In this document: positions 46,097 to 56,405 of the stretch, piece after piece
Numbering within the stretch: position 1 is the first letter of the stretch
Layout of the letters: every line of letters starts with the position of its first letter
DNA from: Melghirimyces algeriensis
GTDB taxonomy: Bacteria; Bacillota; Bacilli; Thermoactinomycetales; DSM-45169
NCBI RefSeq assembly: GCF_900182565.1
Contig: NZ_FXTI01000003.1
Coordinates: 248,001-312,000, forward strand
DNA length: 64,000 nucleotides
Reading direction: 5' to 3'
Notes under the pieces: generated by a model
Database searches by the model: none
The model's input: the letters and a program-made list of their open reading frames with translations, nothing else
Told to the model about the DNA's origin: nothing
Program-made: the position numbers and the translations under genes

Positions 46097-47311
46097 TCAG
46101 TTGAGGGTTTTATTTTTTATGGTATTTACTCTTCTCCTGTCCCTAATCCATATCAGCAGGAGGATACTTAATATTCCGAACAGAATTCCCAATGCTGCAA
46201 AGACGATTGCAGCATTTGTTCGCGCCATTAAGAAGCCCGATGCAACAGGACCGATAGCCATACCCATATATCGGATAAAATTGAACACTCCCATCGCACT
46301 TCCCCGATGATGTTCAAATTCATTGGTCATCATTGTGGCATACAGAGGGGTTAGGACCCCTATCGATATTCCATAAACACATAAAATGATAGACATGCTC
46401 ATTAGGGAAGATGTACTGGTAAATGAAAATAATACAACACTTAAAGCTATGATTAAATGATTGAATGTAAAGAGTTTTTGAAGCGGGATGACCTTTTGGA
46501 TGTATTTAAAGATTATACTTCCTATGATTAAACTTACAGTCATTGGTAAATAGAGCATCCCGACAATTTTTAAACTTAAATGATAATGATCTGTCAGCAG
46601 AACGGGGAGATATACAAGAAGCGCAAAGTATATGAAAAAGTTTAGAAAGCTCAAGATTAAAATGGAATTTCCCAATTTACTTTTAAAAATGATTCGATAA
46701 TGGTTCCATATATCTTTTGTGCCTATATTCTGTTTTTGTGGTTTTTTGTCTCTTGGAAAATAAAGGGTATTAGCCAATAGCAAAATCACCGATATCCCTA
46801 CGAGAAGCCAGAAAACCCCATGGTAGCTGTACTGGTCGCCAACCCATCCGCCAAGTACCGGTGCAATTGCGGGAGCAATAGATAACAGCGTTTGATAGGT
46901 TCCCATCGCACTTCCACGATCACTCCCTTGAAACAGGCGACCAATTGTGGTTGCTGCGATCAGTGGAATGACAGCCGTCCCCACTGCCTGCAGGGAGCGA
47001 AATATAAGAAACACGGCGAAATGATGTGTAATTGCACAAACAATACTCGCGACAACGATCAATATGATGCCGGGTATGAGAACGAACCTAGCACCTTTTA
47101 TATCAATGAGTGATCCAAGAGCAATTTGCATGATCGCTGCAATCAATATAAAGATCGAAACCGACAGGTTCACCATCGTTAAAGAAACATGAAATGAATC
47201 TTTTATTAAAGGGATGAGTGGGGAATAGATATTCTGATTGAAAGACGCAAAAAATGCACTGATGCAGACCAAGTATAAGATGAAAGTAGATCCTGTGTTC
47301 ACACGTCCCAT
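46097..47311 (-). CDS. MFS drug transporter, Bcr/CflA-like
   Basis: 404 residues from ATG 47309-47311 (GGAGG). 12 helices, FNQNIYSPLIPLIKDSFHVS start and FRSLQAVGTAVIPLIAATTIG motif C. Directly after marR (39 bp), which is preceded by two palindromic operators. Confidence 0.88.
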   Translation of the reverse strand: MGRVNTGSTFILYLVCISAFFASFNQNIYSPLIPLIKDSFHVSLTMVNLSVSIFILIAAIMQIALGSLIDIKGARFVLIPGIILIVVASIVCAITHHFAVFLIFRSLQAVGTAVIPLIAATTIGRLFQGSDRGSAMGTYQTLLSIAPAIAPVLGGWVGDQYSYHGVFWLLVGISVILLLANTLYFPRDKKPQKQNIGTKDIWNHYRIIFKSKLGNSILILSFLNFFIYFALLVYLPVLLTDHYHLSLKIVGMLYLPMTVSLIIGSIIFKYIQKVIPLQKLFTFNHLIIALSVVLFSFTSTSSLMSMSIILCVYGISIGVLTPLYATMMTNEFEHHRGSAMGVFNFIRYMGMAIGPVASGFLMARTNAAIVFAALGILFGILSILLLIWIRDRRRVNTIKNKTLN

Positions 47312-47350
47312 GTGAAAGCCTCCTAGATTAGCGAATAGCATTGTTATTCG

Positions 47351-47818
47351 CTATATTTGTTTGGACCATTCGTTGAGAAATTTAATTACGACTTCCAATT
47401 CGGAATCGGAAAACTTCTCAAACAGTTGCATATAACGGCTCTTTACCATTTCGTGTATGCGATCATGAATTGCGGCTAACTGCTTTCCTTTTTCTGTTAA
47501 AGAATAGTGAATCTCTCGATTATTGTTTGCATTCCTGTGCGCTGAAAGCATGTTATGCTCCATAAGGACGCTGATTGCCTTTGAAACAGCTGCTTTTGAA
47601 ATATTTAGTTGATCGGCGAGGAACGTGTTATTTATCGGTTTTTCGTTATCATGAATCAGTGAGACAATGTGAAGTTGCGTAATCGTCCAATTTCGGTTTG
47701 AATCATTCAGTTCTTTCGCCAACTTGTCTTCCATTGATTTCCTATTTTGAATGTTCCTTTCTCTTTTTACGACAAAGTCTTGAATTGCTTGAAAGGCTTT
47801 TTCATGTACGTCTCTCAT
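47351..47818 (-). CDS. MarR-family repressor
   Basis: 155 residues; winged helix NTFLADQLNISKAAVSKAISVL and wing NNREIHYSLTEKG. First gene of a marR-MFS operon with its operators just upstream. Confidence 0.9.
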   Translation of the reverse strand: MRDVHEKAFQAIQDFVVKRERNIQNRKSMEDKLAKELNDSNRNWTITQLHIVSLIHDNEKPINNTFLADQLNISKAAVSKAISVLMEHNMLSAHRNANNNREIHYSLTEKGKQLAAIHDRIHEMVKSRYMQLFEKFSDSELEVVIKFLNEWSKQI

Positions 47819-47835
47819 AGCAAAACGCTCCTTTT

Positions 47836-47881
47836 CTATAGTTAACCGGTTAACTATAGAAATAGTTTACTGGTTAACTAT
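47836..47881. promoter_or_regulatory. tandem MarR operators
   Basis: Perfect 24-bp palindrome CTATAGTTAACC / GGTTAACTATAG (47836-47859) and a second copy ATAGTTTACTGGTTAACTAT (47862-47881), 18 bp from the marR start. Confidence 0.85.
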
Positions 47882-47944
47882 GAGGATGTCAAGCGACGGG
47901 AGGGCGGCTGTCGAATCCTAAGGATGAGACAGCCAAAAATCCGT

Positions 47945-47949
47945 TGCTT
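47945..47949. repeat. left target-site duplication TGCTT
   Basis: The same five bases follow the right end at 60396-60400, the duplication length of Tn3-family elements. Confidence 0.85.
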
Positions 47950-47987
47950 GGGGTCACCGGACCGAAAAAAGAAAATTGTACGTTAAG
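47950..47987 (+). repeat. Tn3-family left inverted repeat
   Basis: 38 bp beginning GGGGTCACCGGACCG and ending TTGTACGTTAAG. Confidence 0.9.
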
Positions 47988-48079
47988 GGGTAATACCAGC
48001 AACGCTGCAAAAACGGAAATTTAATTTTTAGGTAAATAAACCAGTAAATAACCCCCCTCTGTAGAGGGCGGTTATTTAC

Positions 48080-48262
48080 TACATTGGGATTTCTGTCATT
48101 CGGAAGGATGAAACGAGTCCAGTAATGAGAGGTAACAAAGCCACTAATCCAATAGTTCATGTAATATTCAACAGATTTGACGCTAATAAAGCTCCGAAGG
48201 CATAACCACTATCCCACCAAGAGGGATAAACACCTAACGAGTTTGGACGCCAACCTTGATAT
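48080..48262 (-). pseudogene. C-terminal remnant of an MFS gene, duplicate of the end of the 49903 gene
   Basis: The 180 bp match the 3' end of the intact MFS gene (49910-50095) with scattered changes and small deletions, for example both share AATGAGAGGTAACAAAGCC. The rest of the copy is missing. Confidence 0.8.
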
Positions 48263-48323
48263 AATATTCAAAGCAGGAAGTATCTCAATTCTTCACTTTA
48301 TTTATGAACAGTATATTTTTGGA

Positions 48324-49604
48324 TCAGTGACTGCGACGAGACCAAATACCGACTGGTATCAGTAGTAATGATAGGATGCCTCCGGTAAGTGAGAGTGCTC
48401 CGTAACTAGAGTGTGCAACAACTATTCCAGAAAATGCACCCCCTGATGCCCCAGCCAAAGCAATCAAGACATCAATCGTCCCCTGTGTTTTCGCTCGAGT
48501 AGCCGGGTGAGTTGCATCCACGATAAGCGCTGTGCCACTAATCAAACCACAGTTCCAACCTAATCCTAACAGTGCGAGAGCGGTGATAAGTACTATTATA
48601 GAATCGGGAGGTGCTATTGCAGCAATAGTACCAGCAGCAAGTAGAACCGCACCAGAAGCGAACAACATTGTAGTGCGACCAATCTTGTCTACGAGGATAC
48701 CAGTCAAGAGGGATGGGAGGTACATTGCACCGATATGAATACCGATTACTAATCCTACCTCATTCAGACCATGACCGTGGTGTTTCATGTGTAATGGAGT
48801 CATCGTCATAATTGCGATCATAACGATTTGAGTTAATACCATCACGGTGGCTCCAACAATGATTCCCCGTTTGTTTACTGCTAGTCTATTCGAATTCATG
48901 GTTGAGTGGGTGCTCTGGTCCGTTTTTTGTGCTTCAGCGATTACTTTGGCAACGACAAATGGGTCTGGGTGCAGGAAGGTCAATAGGACCAAACCAGCCA
49001 AGATGTAGGCTATGGCAGCTAAAATGAAAGTACCGGCTAGAGCTGGGATACCAAGTGACGTAGCAAACCGACCCATTCCATCAACCAAGTTTGGGCCTGC
49101 AACAGCACCGAAAGTAGTTGCCCCCATTGCAATGCTTACTGCTGTTGCCCGCTGTGTAGGTTTTGCTAAGTCTGTACCTGCATAGCGTGCTTGCAAGTTT
49201 GTAGCAGTGCCTGCACCATAGATAAATAGTGATGCAAAAAGAAGTGGAATATTGTGATCTACTGTAGCAATTACTACCCCGATTGCGCCAATGCCTCCAG
49301 CTAAGAATCCTGTTGCGAGTCCTGAACGACGACCAAAACGTTGAGAAAGTCGCCCTACCAAAAGCGCGGCTAAGGCTGAACCAACAGTGAACAATGCAAC
49401 AGGAATGCCAGCAAAACTTTCCGTTCCCAACATATCCTGAGCGAGGAGCGCTCCAACCGTTACTCCCGCTGCAAGCCCTGCACCACCTAAAATTTGTGAA
49501 ATGACAACGATAAGCAACGTTCTTTTATATAGCTGTTCCTGCATTTCTGGGGAATCAATGTAATTCCGAAAGCTGGATTTTTGACTTTTGATTGAATAGT
49601 TCAT
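48324..49604 (-). CDS. MFS transporter
   Basis: 426 residues, 12 helices; GRLSQRFGRRSGLATGFLAGG and RAKTQGTIDVLIALAGASGG. Lies between a copied MFS tail (48080) and another MFS tail remnant (49706), so it seems to have been inserted or recombined into a transporter array. Substrate unknown. Confidence 0.85.
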   Translation of the reverse strand: MNYSIKSQKSSFRNYIDSPEMQEQLYKRTLLIVVISQILGGAGLAAGVTVGALLAQDMLGTESFAGIPVALFTVGSALAALLVGRLSQRFGRRSGLATGFLAGGIGAIGVVIATVDHNIPLLFASLFIYGAGTATNLQARYAGTDLAKPTQRATAVSIAMGATTFGAVAGPNLVDGMGRFATSLGIPALAGTFILAAIAYILAGLVLLTFLHPDPFVVAKVIAEAQKTDQSTHSTMNSNRLAVNKRGIIVGATVMVLTQIVMIAIMTMTPLHMKHHGHGLNEVGLVIGIHIGAMYLPSLLTGILVDKIGRTTMLFASGAVLLAAGTIAAIAPPDSIIVLITALALLGLGWNCGLISGTALIVDATHPATRAKTQGTIDVLIALAGASGGAFSGIVVAHSSYGALSLTGGILSLLLIPVGIWSRRSH

Positions 49605-49705
49605 GCGATATTACTCAGAACCACCTTTCTACAGACCCACATAAGGTTTGAGATCGGACAATATCTCCTAAAGAAAATTAAACCTAAATTTGCACTTAAG
49701 TGTTA

Positions 49706-49790
49706 AAGTGTTTGGTCTCTTTCATGAAGAATAAAACGATGATACCAGAGCTTATTGTGAAAACACCGATGACTCCAATCGACTAGTTGA
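49706..49790 (-). pseudogene. MFS C-terminal fragment
   Basis: The minus strand reads SIGVIGVFTISSGIIVLFFM then KETKHFNT and a stop, like the last helix of an MFS protein; the rest is missing. Nothing else is seen in 49605-49902. Confidence 0.45.
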
Positions 49791-49902
49791 AATTGAGTAA
49801 TCAGCAATTACACTAGGGAGATCAAATGCCTCAAGTACATACCCTCCGTCTCCAGAACGACAATTAGATAATCGCTCTTTGCAGAGAGTCATTATCTTCT
49901 AC

Positions 49903-51150
49903 TTACTTCAAGGTTTCTGCCATTCTGAAGGCTACAACCAGTCCAGCAATGAGAGGTAACAAAGCCACTAACCCAATGGCCCATGTAATGTTTAACAGAT
50001 CTGCTAACACTCCCGCTAATAGGGCCCCGAAGGCATAACCACTGTCTCGCCAAGAACGATAAACACCTAACGAGCTCGCGCGCCAACTGGGATGGGCCAC
50101 ATCACTAATCGCAGCAAGCAACGTCGGATACACCATTGCCGTACCGAGCCCCATGAATATGGCACCGATCACCCATCCGGTAAAGCTATTGGAAATTAAG
50201 ATGCCCCAAATAGCTAACGCCTGTACCCACATCCCCGACACAATCATCCATTTTCGGCCCCACCGATCACTCAATCCACCGGTAAAAAGCTGAAAAATCC
50301 CCCATGCTGCTGGATAAAGGGCAACAAGAAATCCGACTTTGCCCACTGACAGCCCCGCTGTTGTAAAAAACAACGGAAACAACCCCCACGCCATGCCGTC
50401 TTTTAAATTGGTAACCAGACCGGAGAATGTACAGCTCGATAGAGTAGGATTGCTAAATGTCGTTGTGCGAAAGATGGTTCCCATCGAAGGAGATTCCTTT
50501 GCCTCCGTTGATGCGTGTTGTTTTTGCATCCGAAGATGGTTTCCCGTATCTTTTATAAACAACGAAAGCACCAACCCGAGCAAAGCGATTCCTATTCCAA
50601 AATAAAAAGGTTCTGGTCGTAAAGCATATTGGGCCGCTAGGTATCCAGAAATGGCCGTGGTTCCTGCCAGACCGACATATCCGGCAAATTCGTTCCATCC
50701 TAACGCCAAGCCCCGTTGCGTCGGGTGCACAATGTCCATTTTCATGTTGACGGTCATCGACCAGGCAAGCGCTTGATTGATCCCTAACAGAATGTTGGCC
50801 CCAATAATCCACCACCAGGAATCAGCAACGATCACCAAGAGCGGTACTGCTATTCCAAACATCCACCCAACTACCAACACTTTTTTACGGCCCCATCGAT
50901 CCGCCAAGGCTCCCGCCAAAAAATTCACCATTGCCTTGGTAAAACCAAAGCTCACAATGAAAGATAATGTGGCCGTAGCGGATGCCAAACCAAAGGTCTT
51001 CTCCCCCAACAAGGGTAAAACGGTTCGTTCCAGCCCCACCATCGAACCGACGAACAAATTAACGACGACCAACATCATGAACAAGAATCGATTTTCTTTT
51101 AATCCAATGCGAATGGTTTGATCCAAAGAAGTTTGCAATCGGCTCACCAC
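49903..51150 (-). CDS. MFS transporter at the end of the rhodanese operon
   Basis: 415 residues, 12 helices; GALADRWGRKKVLVVGW loop and GGLSDRWGRKWMIVSG in the second half. GTG start at 51148-51150, or TTG 51136-51138 with better AGGTGG spacing. 41 bp after the MBL gene and likely in that operon, so export of a sulfur compound is possible. Confidence 0.85.
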   Translation of the reverse strand: MVSRLQTSLDQTIRIGLKENRFLFMMLVVVNLFVGSMVGLERTVLPLLGEKTFGLASATATLSFIVSFGFTKAMVNFLAGALADRWGRKKVLVVGWMFGIAVPLLVIVADSWWWIIGANILLGINQALAWSMTVNMKMDIVHPTQRGLALGWNEFAGYVGLAGTTAISGYLAAQYALRPEPFYFGIGIALLGLVLSLFIKDTGNHLRMQKQHASTEAKESPSMGTIFRTTTFSNPTLSSCTFSGLVTNLKDGMAWGLFPLFFTTAGLSVGKVGFLVALYPAAWGIFQLFTGGLSDRWGRKWMIVSGMWVQALAIWGILISNSFTGWVIGAIFMGLGTAMVYPTLLAAISDVAHPSWRASSLGVYRSWRDSGYAFGALLAGVLADLLNITWAIGLVALLPLIAGLVVAFRMAETLK

Positions 51151-51191
51151 CTTTTTACATATGGGACCCCCAAGATTGGGGGTCCGTGAAG

Positions 51192-51920
51192 TTAATATCC
51201 TTGATTGGACTGACGAATTTGTTGGAAGTCATCCGGTTGAGGAGGAATATTTTCCAACATAAACTGAATGAACTCGGTGGGATTGGTTCGTTGCAAGGCC
51301 GGGTTGAACCGCTTTTCAAAACCAATGGTCGAGAAGGGTTTTCCGCTTAAGGAACGCCCACAAACGGACCCCGAAAAGGCGCCGGGATAGATTTCAATGT
51401 GATCTTCCAAACCAAGTAGTTTTTCAAACACGCTATGATATAAATCACGAGCCCCTTCTTCTATATTGGAAGCTAACTCGGTCCGACCGACATCTCCGAT
51501 CATCAGCGTATGACCCGTTAAAACAAACCAAGGATCCTCTCCACGGGTTCGATCGGTAACCAAAAGCGAAATATGTTCCGGTGTGTGCCCCGGTGTATGC
51601 AACACACGGATTTTGACGTTGCCTAAGTCCAAAAAATCCCCGTCTTGCACGCCAAAGAAGTCATATTTCACGTCCGCATTCTTATGAAGAACATATTTTG
51701 CTCCGGTTTCTTCCGCCAGTTTTCGCCCCCCGGAAAGATGATCCGCATGAAGATGTGTGTCAATCACATATTTAATGTTCATTCCCGTTTCTTCCGAAGC
51801 TTTGAGATACGGCTCAATATCAAGTTGTGGATCCACCACAGCGGCCGAAGCCTTTCCCCCGCACCCAAAGACATAGGAAGCACCAACCGGATCGAAGTGA
51901 AGTAGCTGGCGAAAAATCAT
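51192..51920 (-). CDS. MBL-fold hydrolase, persulfide-dioxygenase-like
   Basis: 242 residues from ATG 51918-51920 (AGGAGA). DTHLHADHLSGG, HTPGHTPEHISLLV, GDVGRTELA and the final YPGAFSGSVCGRSLSGKPFSTIGFEK match the ETHE1/PDO-like group that oxidise persulfides. Its ATG overlaps the stop of the rhodanese gene. Confidence 0.88.
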   Translation of the reverse strand: MIFRQLLHFDPVGASYVFGCGGKASAAVVDPQLDIEPYLKASEETGMNIKYVIDTHLHADHLSGGRKLAEETGAKYVLHKNADVKYDFFGVQDGDFLDLGNVKIRVLHTPGHTPEHISLLVTDRTRGEDPWFVLTGHTLMIGDVGRTELASNIEEGARDLYHSVFEKLLGLEDHIEIYPGAFSGSVCGRSLSGKPFSTIGFEKRFNPALQRTNPTEFIQFMLENIPPQPDDFQQIRQSNQGY

Positions 51921-52195
51921 TTGGTACCCTCTCCTTCCCCTTGTTTGGATTTCCAACCGTGATATCCTCCAGGTAAAATGCTGACCGATACCCCGTTTTC
52001 CTCTAAAATTTCCTTTGCTTTTTGACTGCGTTGGCCTCCGTAGTTGCAAACGACTGTGACCTCATGTTCCTGCCATTCGAAACTCTTCTCAGTCAGTTCT
52101 TCCAAGGGAACAGAGATGGCACCATCAACATGGCCTTGCTCATACTCATCTCGATCCCGTACATCCACCAGAAGCGTTTTTTTATCCTTCTTCAT
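51917..52195 (-). CDS. single-domain rhodanese
   Basis: 92 residues: LLVDVRDRDEYEQGHVDGAISVP and the active-site loop VVCNYGGQRS with Cys50. Transfers sulfane sulfur. Overlaps the MBL start by 4 bp. Confidence 0.9.
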   Translation of the reverse strand: MKKDKKTLLVDVRDRDEYEQGHVDGAISVPLEELTEKSFEWQEHEVTVVCNYGGQRSQKAKEILEENGVSVSILPGGYHGWKSKQGEGEGTK

Positions 52196-52214
52196 GAATC
52201 AAACCTCCTCTTAT

Positions 52215-52868
52215 TCATTCCGGAATCGAAAGGACTTTCCACTCCCGGATTCCTTCCTCCAATCGAACGGCTTGATATCCGTGAGATCGAAGTTGGTCCA
52301 CTGCTTGGGCAGCATACACACAATATCGTCCACGACAGTAAGCCACGATTTTTTGCTCTGGTGGGAGCTGCTTCAAATGTTGCTCCAATTCAGTGATGGG
52401 AACAGAATAAGCTCCCGGAATATGGGCGTATTCGTATTCTTCCTTCGGTCGAACGTCAATCAGTATGACGTCTTCGTTTTGCATCCGGTCTTGAAGTCCT
52501 TCCAGGCTAATTGCTTCCAATTCTCCTCGATAAAATTGCTCGCGAAGCTGTTTCACTTCCGCCAATAGCTCTTCTGCCAGTTCCTGCATGAGAAGGAGCA
52601 ACCGAGAGGTGGTGGAACTGGATAAACGGTAAATAGCGTAAGTACCTTTTTTTTCGAAAATAACCAAGCGAGCTTCCAGCAAGGTTTGCAGATGTTGCGA
52701 GACATTGGCCACGCTCATCATGGTCTCTCGGGATAATGTCTCCACACTTTTCGGTCCCTGCGATAGTAAATCCAAAAGTTCCAATCGTCGGGGGCTGGAC
52801 AGGGCTTTGCCGATCCGGGCAAATTGTCCATAAATCCCGTCTTTCAGCATCCGCACATCTTCTTTCAT
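52215..52868 (-). CDS. ArsR-type repressor fused to a rhodanese domain
   Basis: 217 residues: ArsR winged helix (TLSRETMMSVANVSQHLQTL) to about residue 100, then a rhodanese with IDVRPKEEYEYAHIPGAYSVP and active loop YCRGRYC. This fusion is a known persulfide/sulfide-responsive type (BigR/SqrR-like idea). Leads the operon arsR-rhodanese, rhodanese, MBL, MFS. Confidence 0.9.
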   Translation of the reverse strand: MKEDVRMLKDGIYGQFARIGKALSSPRRLELLDLLSQGPKSVETLSRETMMSVANVSQHLQTLLEARLVIFEKKGTYAIYRLSSSTTSRLLLLMQELAEELLAEVKQLREQFYRGELEAISLEGLQDRMQNEDVILIDVRPKEEYEYAHIPGAYSVPITELEQHLKQLPPEQKIVAYCRGRYCVYAAQAVDQLRSHGYQAVRLEEGIREWKVLSIPE

Positions 52869-52882
52869 GGGCTCCCTCCATT

Positions 52883-52902
52883 ATTCAATTGATTTATTGA
52901 AT
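52883..52902. promoter_or_regulatory. operator of the rhodanese operon
   Basis: ATTCAAT-TGATTT-ATTGAAT dyad, 15 bp before the start codon; matches ArsR-type sites. Confidence 0.65.
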
Positions 52903-53107
52903 TAAAGATAGCATATCACATTGTCCCATTTCAAGTGGTAGGAGAACAATGAAGGAGTACCGAATAATAAATCGGGAAAGGAACTTCGGTTATTTTCAAG
53001 TACTTTTATCATCTATACCAAGAGAAAATCGCCTTGAGCAAGATTAAAGTTCCGACTCTGACGCTTCTAAGAACTTTACTCACTAAAGATAAAGGAGGAT
53101 TCACTTC

Positions 53108-53435
53108 ATGGGCCGAGCCATTATCTTGTTTCTGATCGCGGGACTCGCTGAAATCGGTGGGGGGTATCTGATTTGGTTGTAATTGCGGGAGGGAAAATCG
53201 GCTTGGATCGGGGGGGATCGGCGGTGTTGTGTTGGCGTTATATGGCGTGATTGCAACCTTGCAGACCTTCCCGTCCTTTGGCCGGGTGTATGCCGCGTAT
53301 GGAGGGGTGTTCATTCTGGTTTCTATTTTATGGGGTTGGGGGATCGACCAAAAGACCCCGGATCGTTACGACTGGATCGGGGCCAGCATCTGCCTGATCG
53401 GTGTGTCCGTGATGTTGTGGGCCCCTCGAAATTAA
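53108..53435 (+). pseudogene. ynfA: YnfA-family (UPF0060) small membrane protein, broken
   Basis: AAGGAGG then [24 protein letters not shown], then an in-frame [14 protein letters not shown] and a one-base shift in a G-run near 53210; the other frame finishes [23 protein letters not shown]. Two defects in a 108-residue protein argue for real decay. It sits 19 bp before tnpA. Confidence 0.8.
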
Positions 53436-53454
53436 ACGGCCCAGGAGGAGTGCT

Positions 53455-56391
53455 ATGAAGAATTATTGGGATCCTGAAGCGCTGATCGAGCAATTTACGA
53501 TTCTTCCAAAGGAACAAATGTGGATCGAAGAAAAGCGTTTGGATAATCGACTGGGCTTTGCCGTTCTCTTCAAAGTGTTCCAGCAAGAAGCCCGTTTCCC
53601 GGCCAATCCTAAAGAAGTGCCGATGGGGGTCGTCCGCTTTCTCGCTAAACAGTTAAAGGTGCCCATAGCGACATGGGACCAATACCTTGGAAGGAAAGGA
53701 CAGGAACCAGCCATCGCGCGGAGATCCGTCGCCATTTTGGATTTCGGGATGGGTCTCTTCAAGATGAAACGGAAATCATCCAATGGTTGCTCCCTCAGGT
53801 TTGGGATCACGCCCAGGACGAAGAGGCGTTACAAGCCGTTGTATATGCGGAATATCGGCGGCGTAAAGTGGAACCACCCCCGGATGGTCAACTCGGACGC
53901 CTAGTTCGTTCAGCAATACGGACGCAGGAGCAACAGTTTTTCGTAGAGACGTACCAGAAGCTCTCTGCGGGTTCTGTCGCCCGAGTGGATGCTCTCATCG
54001 ACTCCTGGGCGGAAATGGAGGAGGTGTGGAGAGTAACGATCCCTCGGAAGCGATCACCTTCCGGAAGTTGACGCTGGGACCCGGACGCGCTTGCAAAGAG
54101 AGCCTGCTTCTGGAGATCCGAAAGTTAAAGACCATCCGTCACCTGGAACTCCCGGCGGACTTGCTGTCCCACGTACCCACGAAGATGCTGAAACGATATC
54201 GGATGCGGGCTGTCTCAGAGGAGCTTCGGGAACTTCGTCGGCATCAGCCACCGGTTCGGTACTCATTATTCGCCGCCTTCTTTTGGTCCCGGGCCCAGGA
54301 GATTACGGATAGTTTGGTGGAATTGTTAATCACCATTGTCCATAACATCCGGATCCGGTCCGAACGAAAAGTGGAACGGGAGCTGTTGCATGAAGTGAAG
54401 CGGGTGCGGGGAAAGAGAGACTTGCTGGTGCAACTCTTGGAGGCGACGCTGGGCCACCCAGATGGCATCATTGGAGAGGTCCTATATTCCGTAGTCGATC
54501 CCGAAACTCTGCTTGACCTGTTGAAGGAGTTGAAGTACACCCAATTGGTCTACAAGGAAAAAGTATACGTCAAGATGCGAGCCTCTTACAGCCAATCCTA
54601 CCGCCGGGCCCTTGCCGACCTCCTGGAGATCCTAACGTTCCGTTCCAATAACGAAATCCACCGACCGGTGCTCGCCGCTTTGAAGCTCGTGAAACAGTAC
54701 ATTGGAACGAACCAGAAGTATTTCCCCGTCACCGATGAGGTGCCCATCGAGGGGGTGATCCGTCCGATGTGGCGGGAGACGGTTTTGGAGACCGATCCGC
54801 AGGGCCGACCCAGGGTCAACCGGATCAACTACGAAATCTGTGTCTTCCATGCGTTGCGGGATCAATTGCGGTGCAAAGAGATCTGGGTAGTCGGAGCGGA
54901 CCGCTACCGCAACCCGGAGGAGGATTTACCCGATGATTTTGAAGCCCGCCGGCAGGAGCACTACCACACCTTGCAACAGCCTTTGGATGCCGATGCCTTT
55001 ATCGCTCAAATGAAGAAAGCCCAGCATGCGGCTTTGTCACAACTGAATCAAGGACTTCCCAGGAATAAAAAAGTGGCCGTGACCCCTCACAAAGGTGGCT
55101 GGATCTCCGTTTCCCCTTTGGAGGCTCAGCCGGAACCAAAACAACTCTCCCGGTTAAAACAGGAAATTGCCCGTCGTTGGTGGATGGTCAAGCTTATCGA
55201 TTTGTTGAAGGAAGCGGATTTGCGTGTGGGCTTTACAGACGCCTTTCAGTCGTTGGCCACCCATGAACGCCTGGACCGGAAGGTTATCCAGAAGCGGCTG
55301 CTGCTGTGTCTATACGGGTTGGGCACCAACATGGGGTTGAAGCGGGTCGCCGCCGGTAACCCCGATGTGACCTACAAGGATCTGTTGTACATCAAGCGGA
55401 AGTTCATCCATCGGGACAACGTGAAGGGCGCGATCGCCGAAGTCGTGAACCACATCCTCAAGGAGCGACTGGAGGAGGTTTGGGGCGAGGCTACGACCAG
55501 CTGTGCGTCCGACTCGAAGAAGTTCGGTGCCTGGGATCAAAACCTGATGACGGAATGGCACATCCGCTACCGCGGCCGCGGGGTAATGGTCTATTGGCAT
55601 GTGGAGGAGAAATCCGCCTGTATCTACTCTCAACTGAAAACCTGTTCCTCTTCGGAGGTCGCGGCCATGATCGAAGGTCTGTTGCGCCATTGCACCGACA
55701 AGGATGTGGAGAAGAACTACGTGGACACCCACGGGCAAAGCGAGGTAGCCTTTGCTTTCTGCCATCTGTTGAACTTCCAACTAATGCCCCGGTTTAAAAA
55801 TATCGGATCCCAGCGGCTCTACAAGCCGGAGGCGGGGTCCGCAGAGGCCTATCCAAACCTGCAACCGGTGTTGGCCAAGAACCCGATCCGATGGGATCTG
55901 ATCTGGCACCAATACGATCAGATGGTGAAGTATGCCACGGCTCTTCGTTTGGGAACGGCGGAGACAGAGGCGATTCTAAAGCGATTCCAGCAGAACCGTT
56001 CCCACCCCACGTACCAAGCGTTAAGCGAACTGGGTAAAGTCGTGAAGACAATTTTTACCTGCAATCCGAAGAAGTCCGCCGTGAAATCCACTAAGGGTTG
56101 AATGTCGTGGAGAATTGGAACTCCGCCAACCATTTTATCTTCTTCGGGCGAAGCGGCGAAATCACCAAAAATCAGCCGGAGGAACAGGAGATCGCCATTC
56201 TCTGCCTCCATCTACTCCAGAACTGTTTAGTCTATATGAATACCTTGAAGATCCAGCATCTCCTGAAAGAAAAATCGTGGAGAGAGACCATGACCCCCGA
56301 GGATTTCCGGGCACTCTCCCCGCTGATTTACAGCCATATCAACCCTTATGGCGAGTTTAATGTCGACTTAACTCAACGACTTGCATTGTAG
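53455..56391 (+). pseudogene. tnpA: Tn3-family transposase TnpA in four reading frames
   Basis: Begins with DUF4158 (DNRLGFAVLFKVFQQEARFP) from ATG 53455 after AGGAG. Frame changes near 53740 and 54040; the main part (54026-56101) carries the DDE domain: [21 protein letters not shown] with the first Asp, and [16 protein letters not shown] third shift near 56095 leads to the family end [19 protein letters not shown] to 56391. Total about 975 codons, as in intact TnpA. Three indels make it inactive unless they are assembly errors. Confidence 0.9.
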
Positions 56392-56405
56392 AGAGGAGAT
56401 CCATC

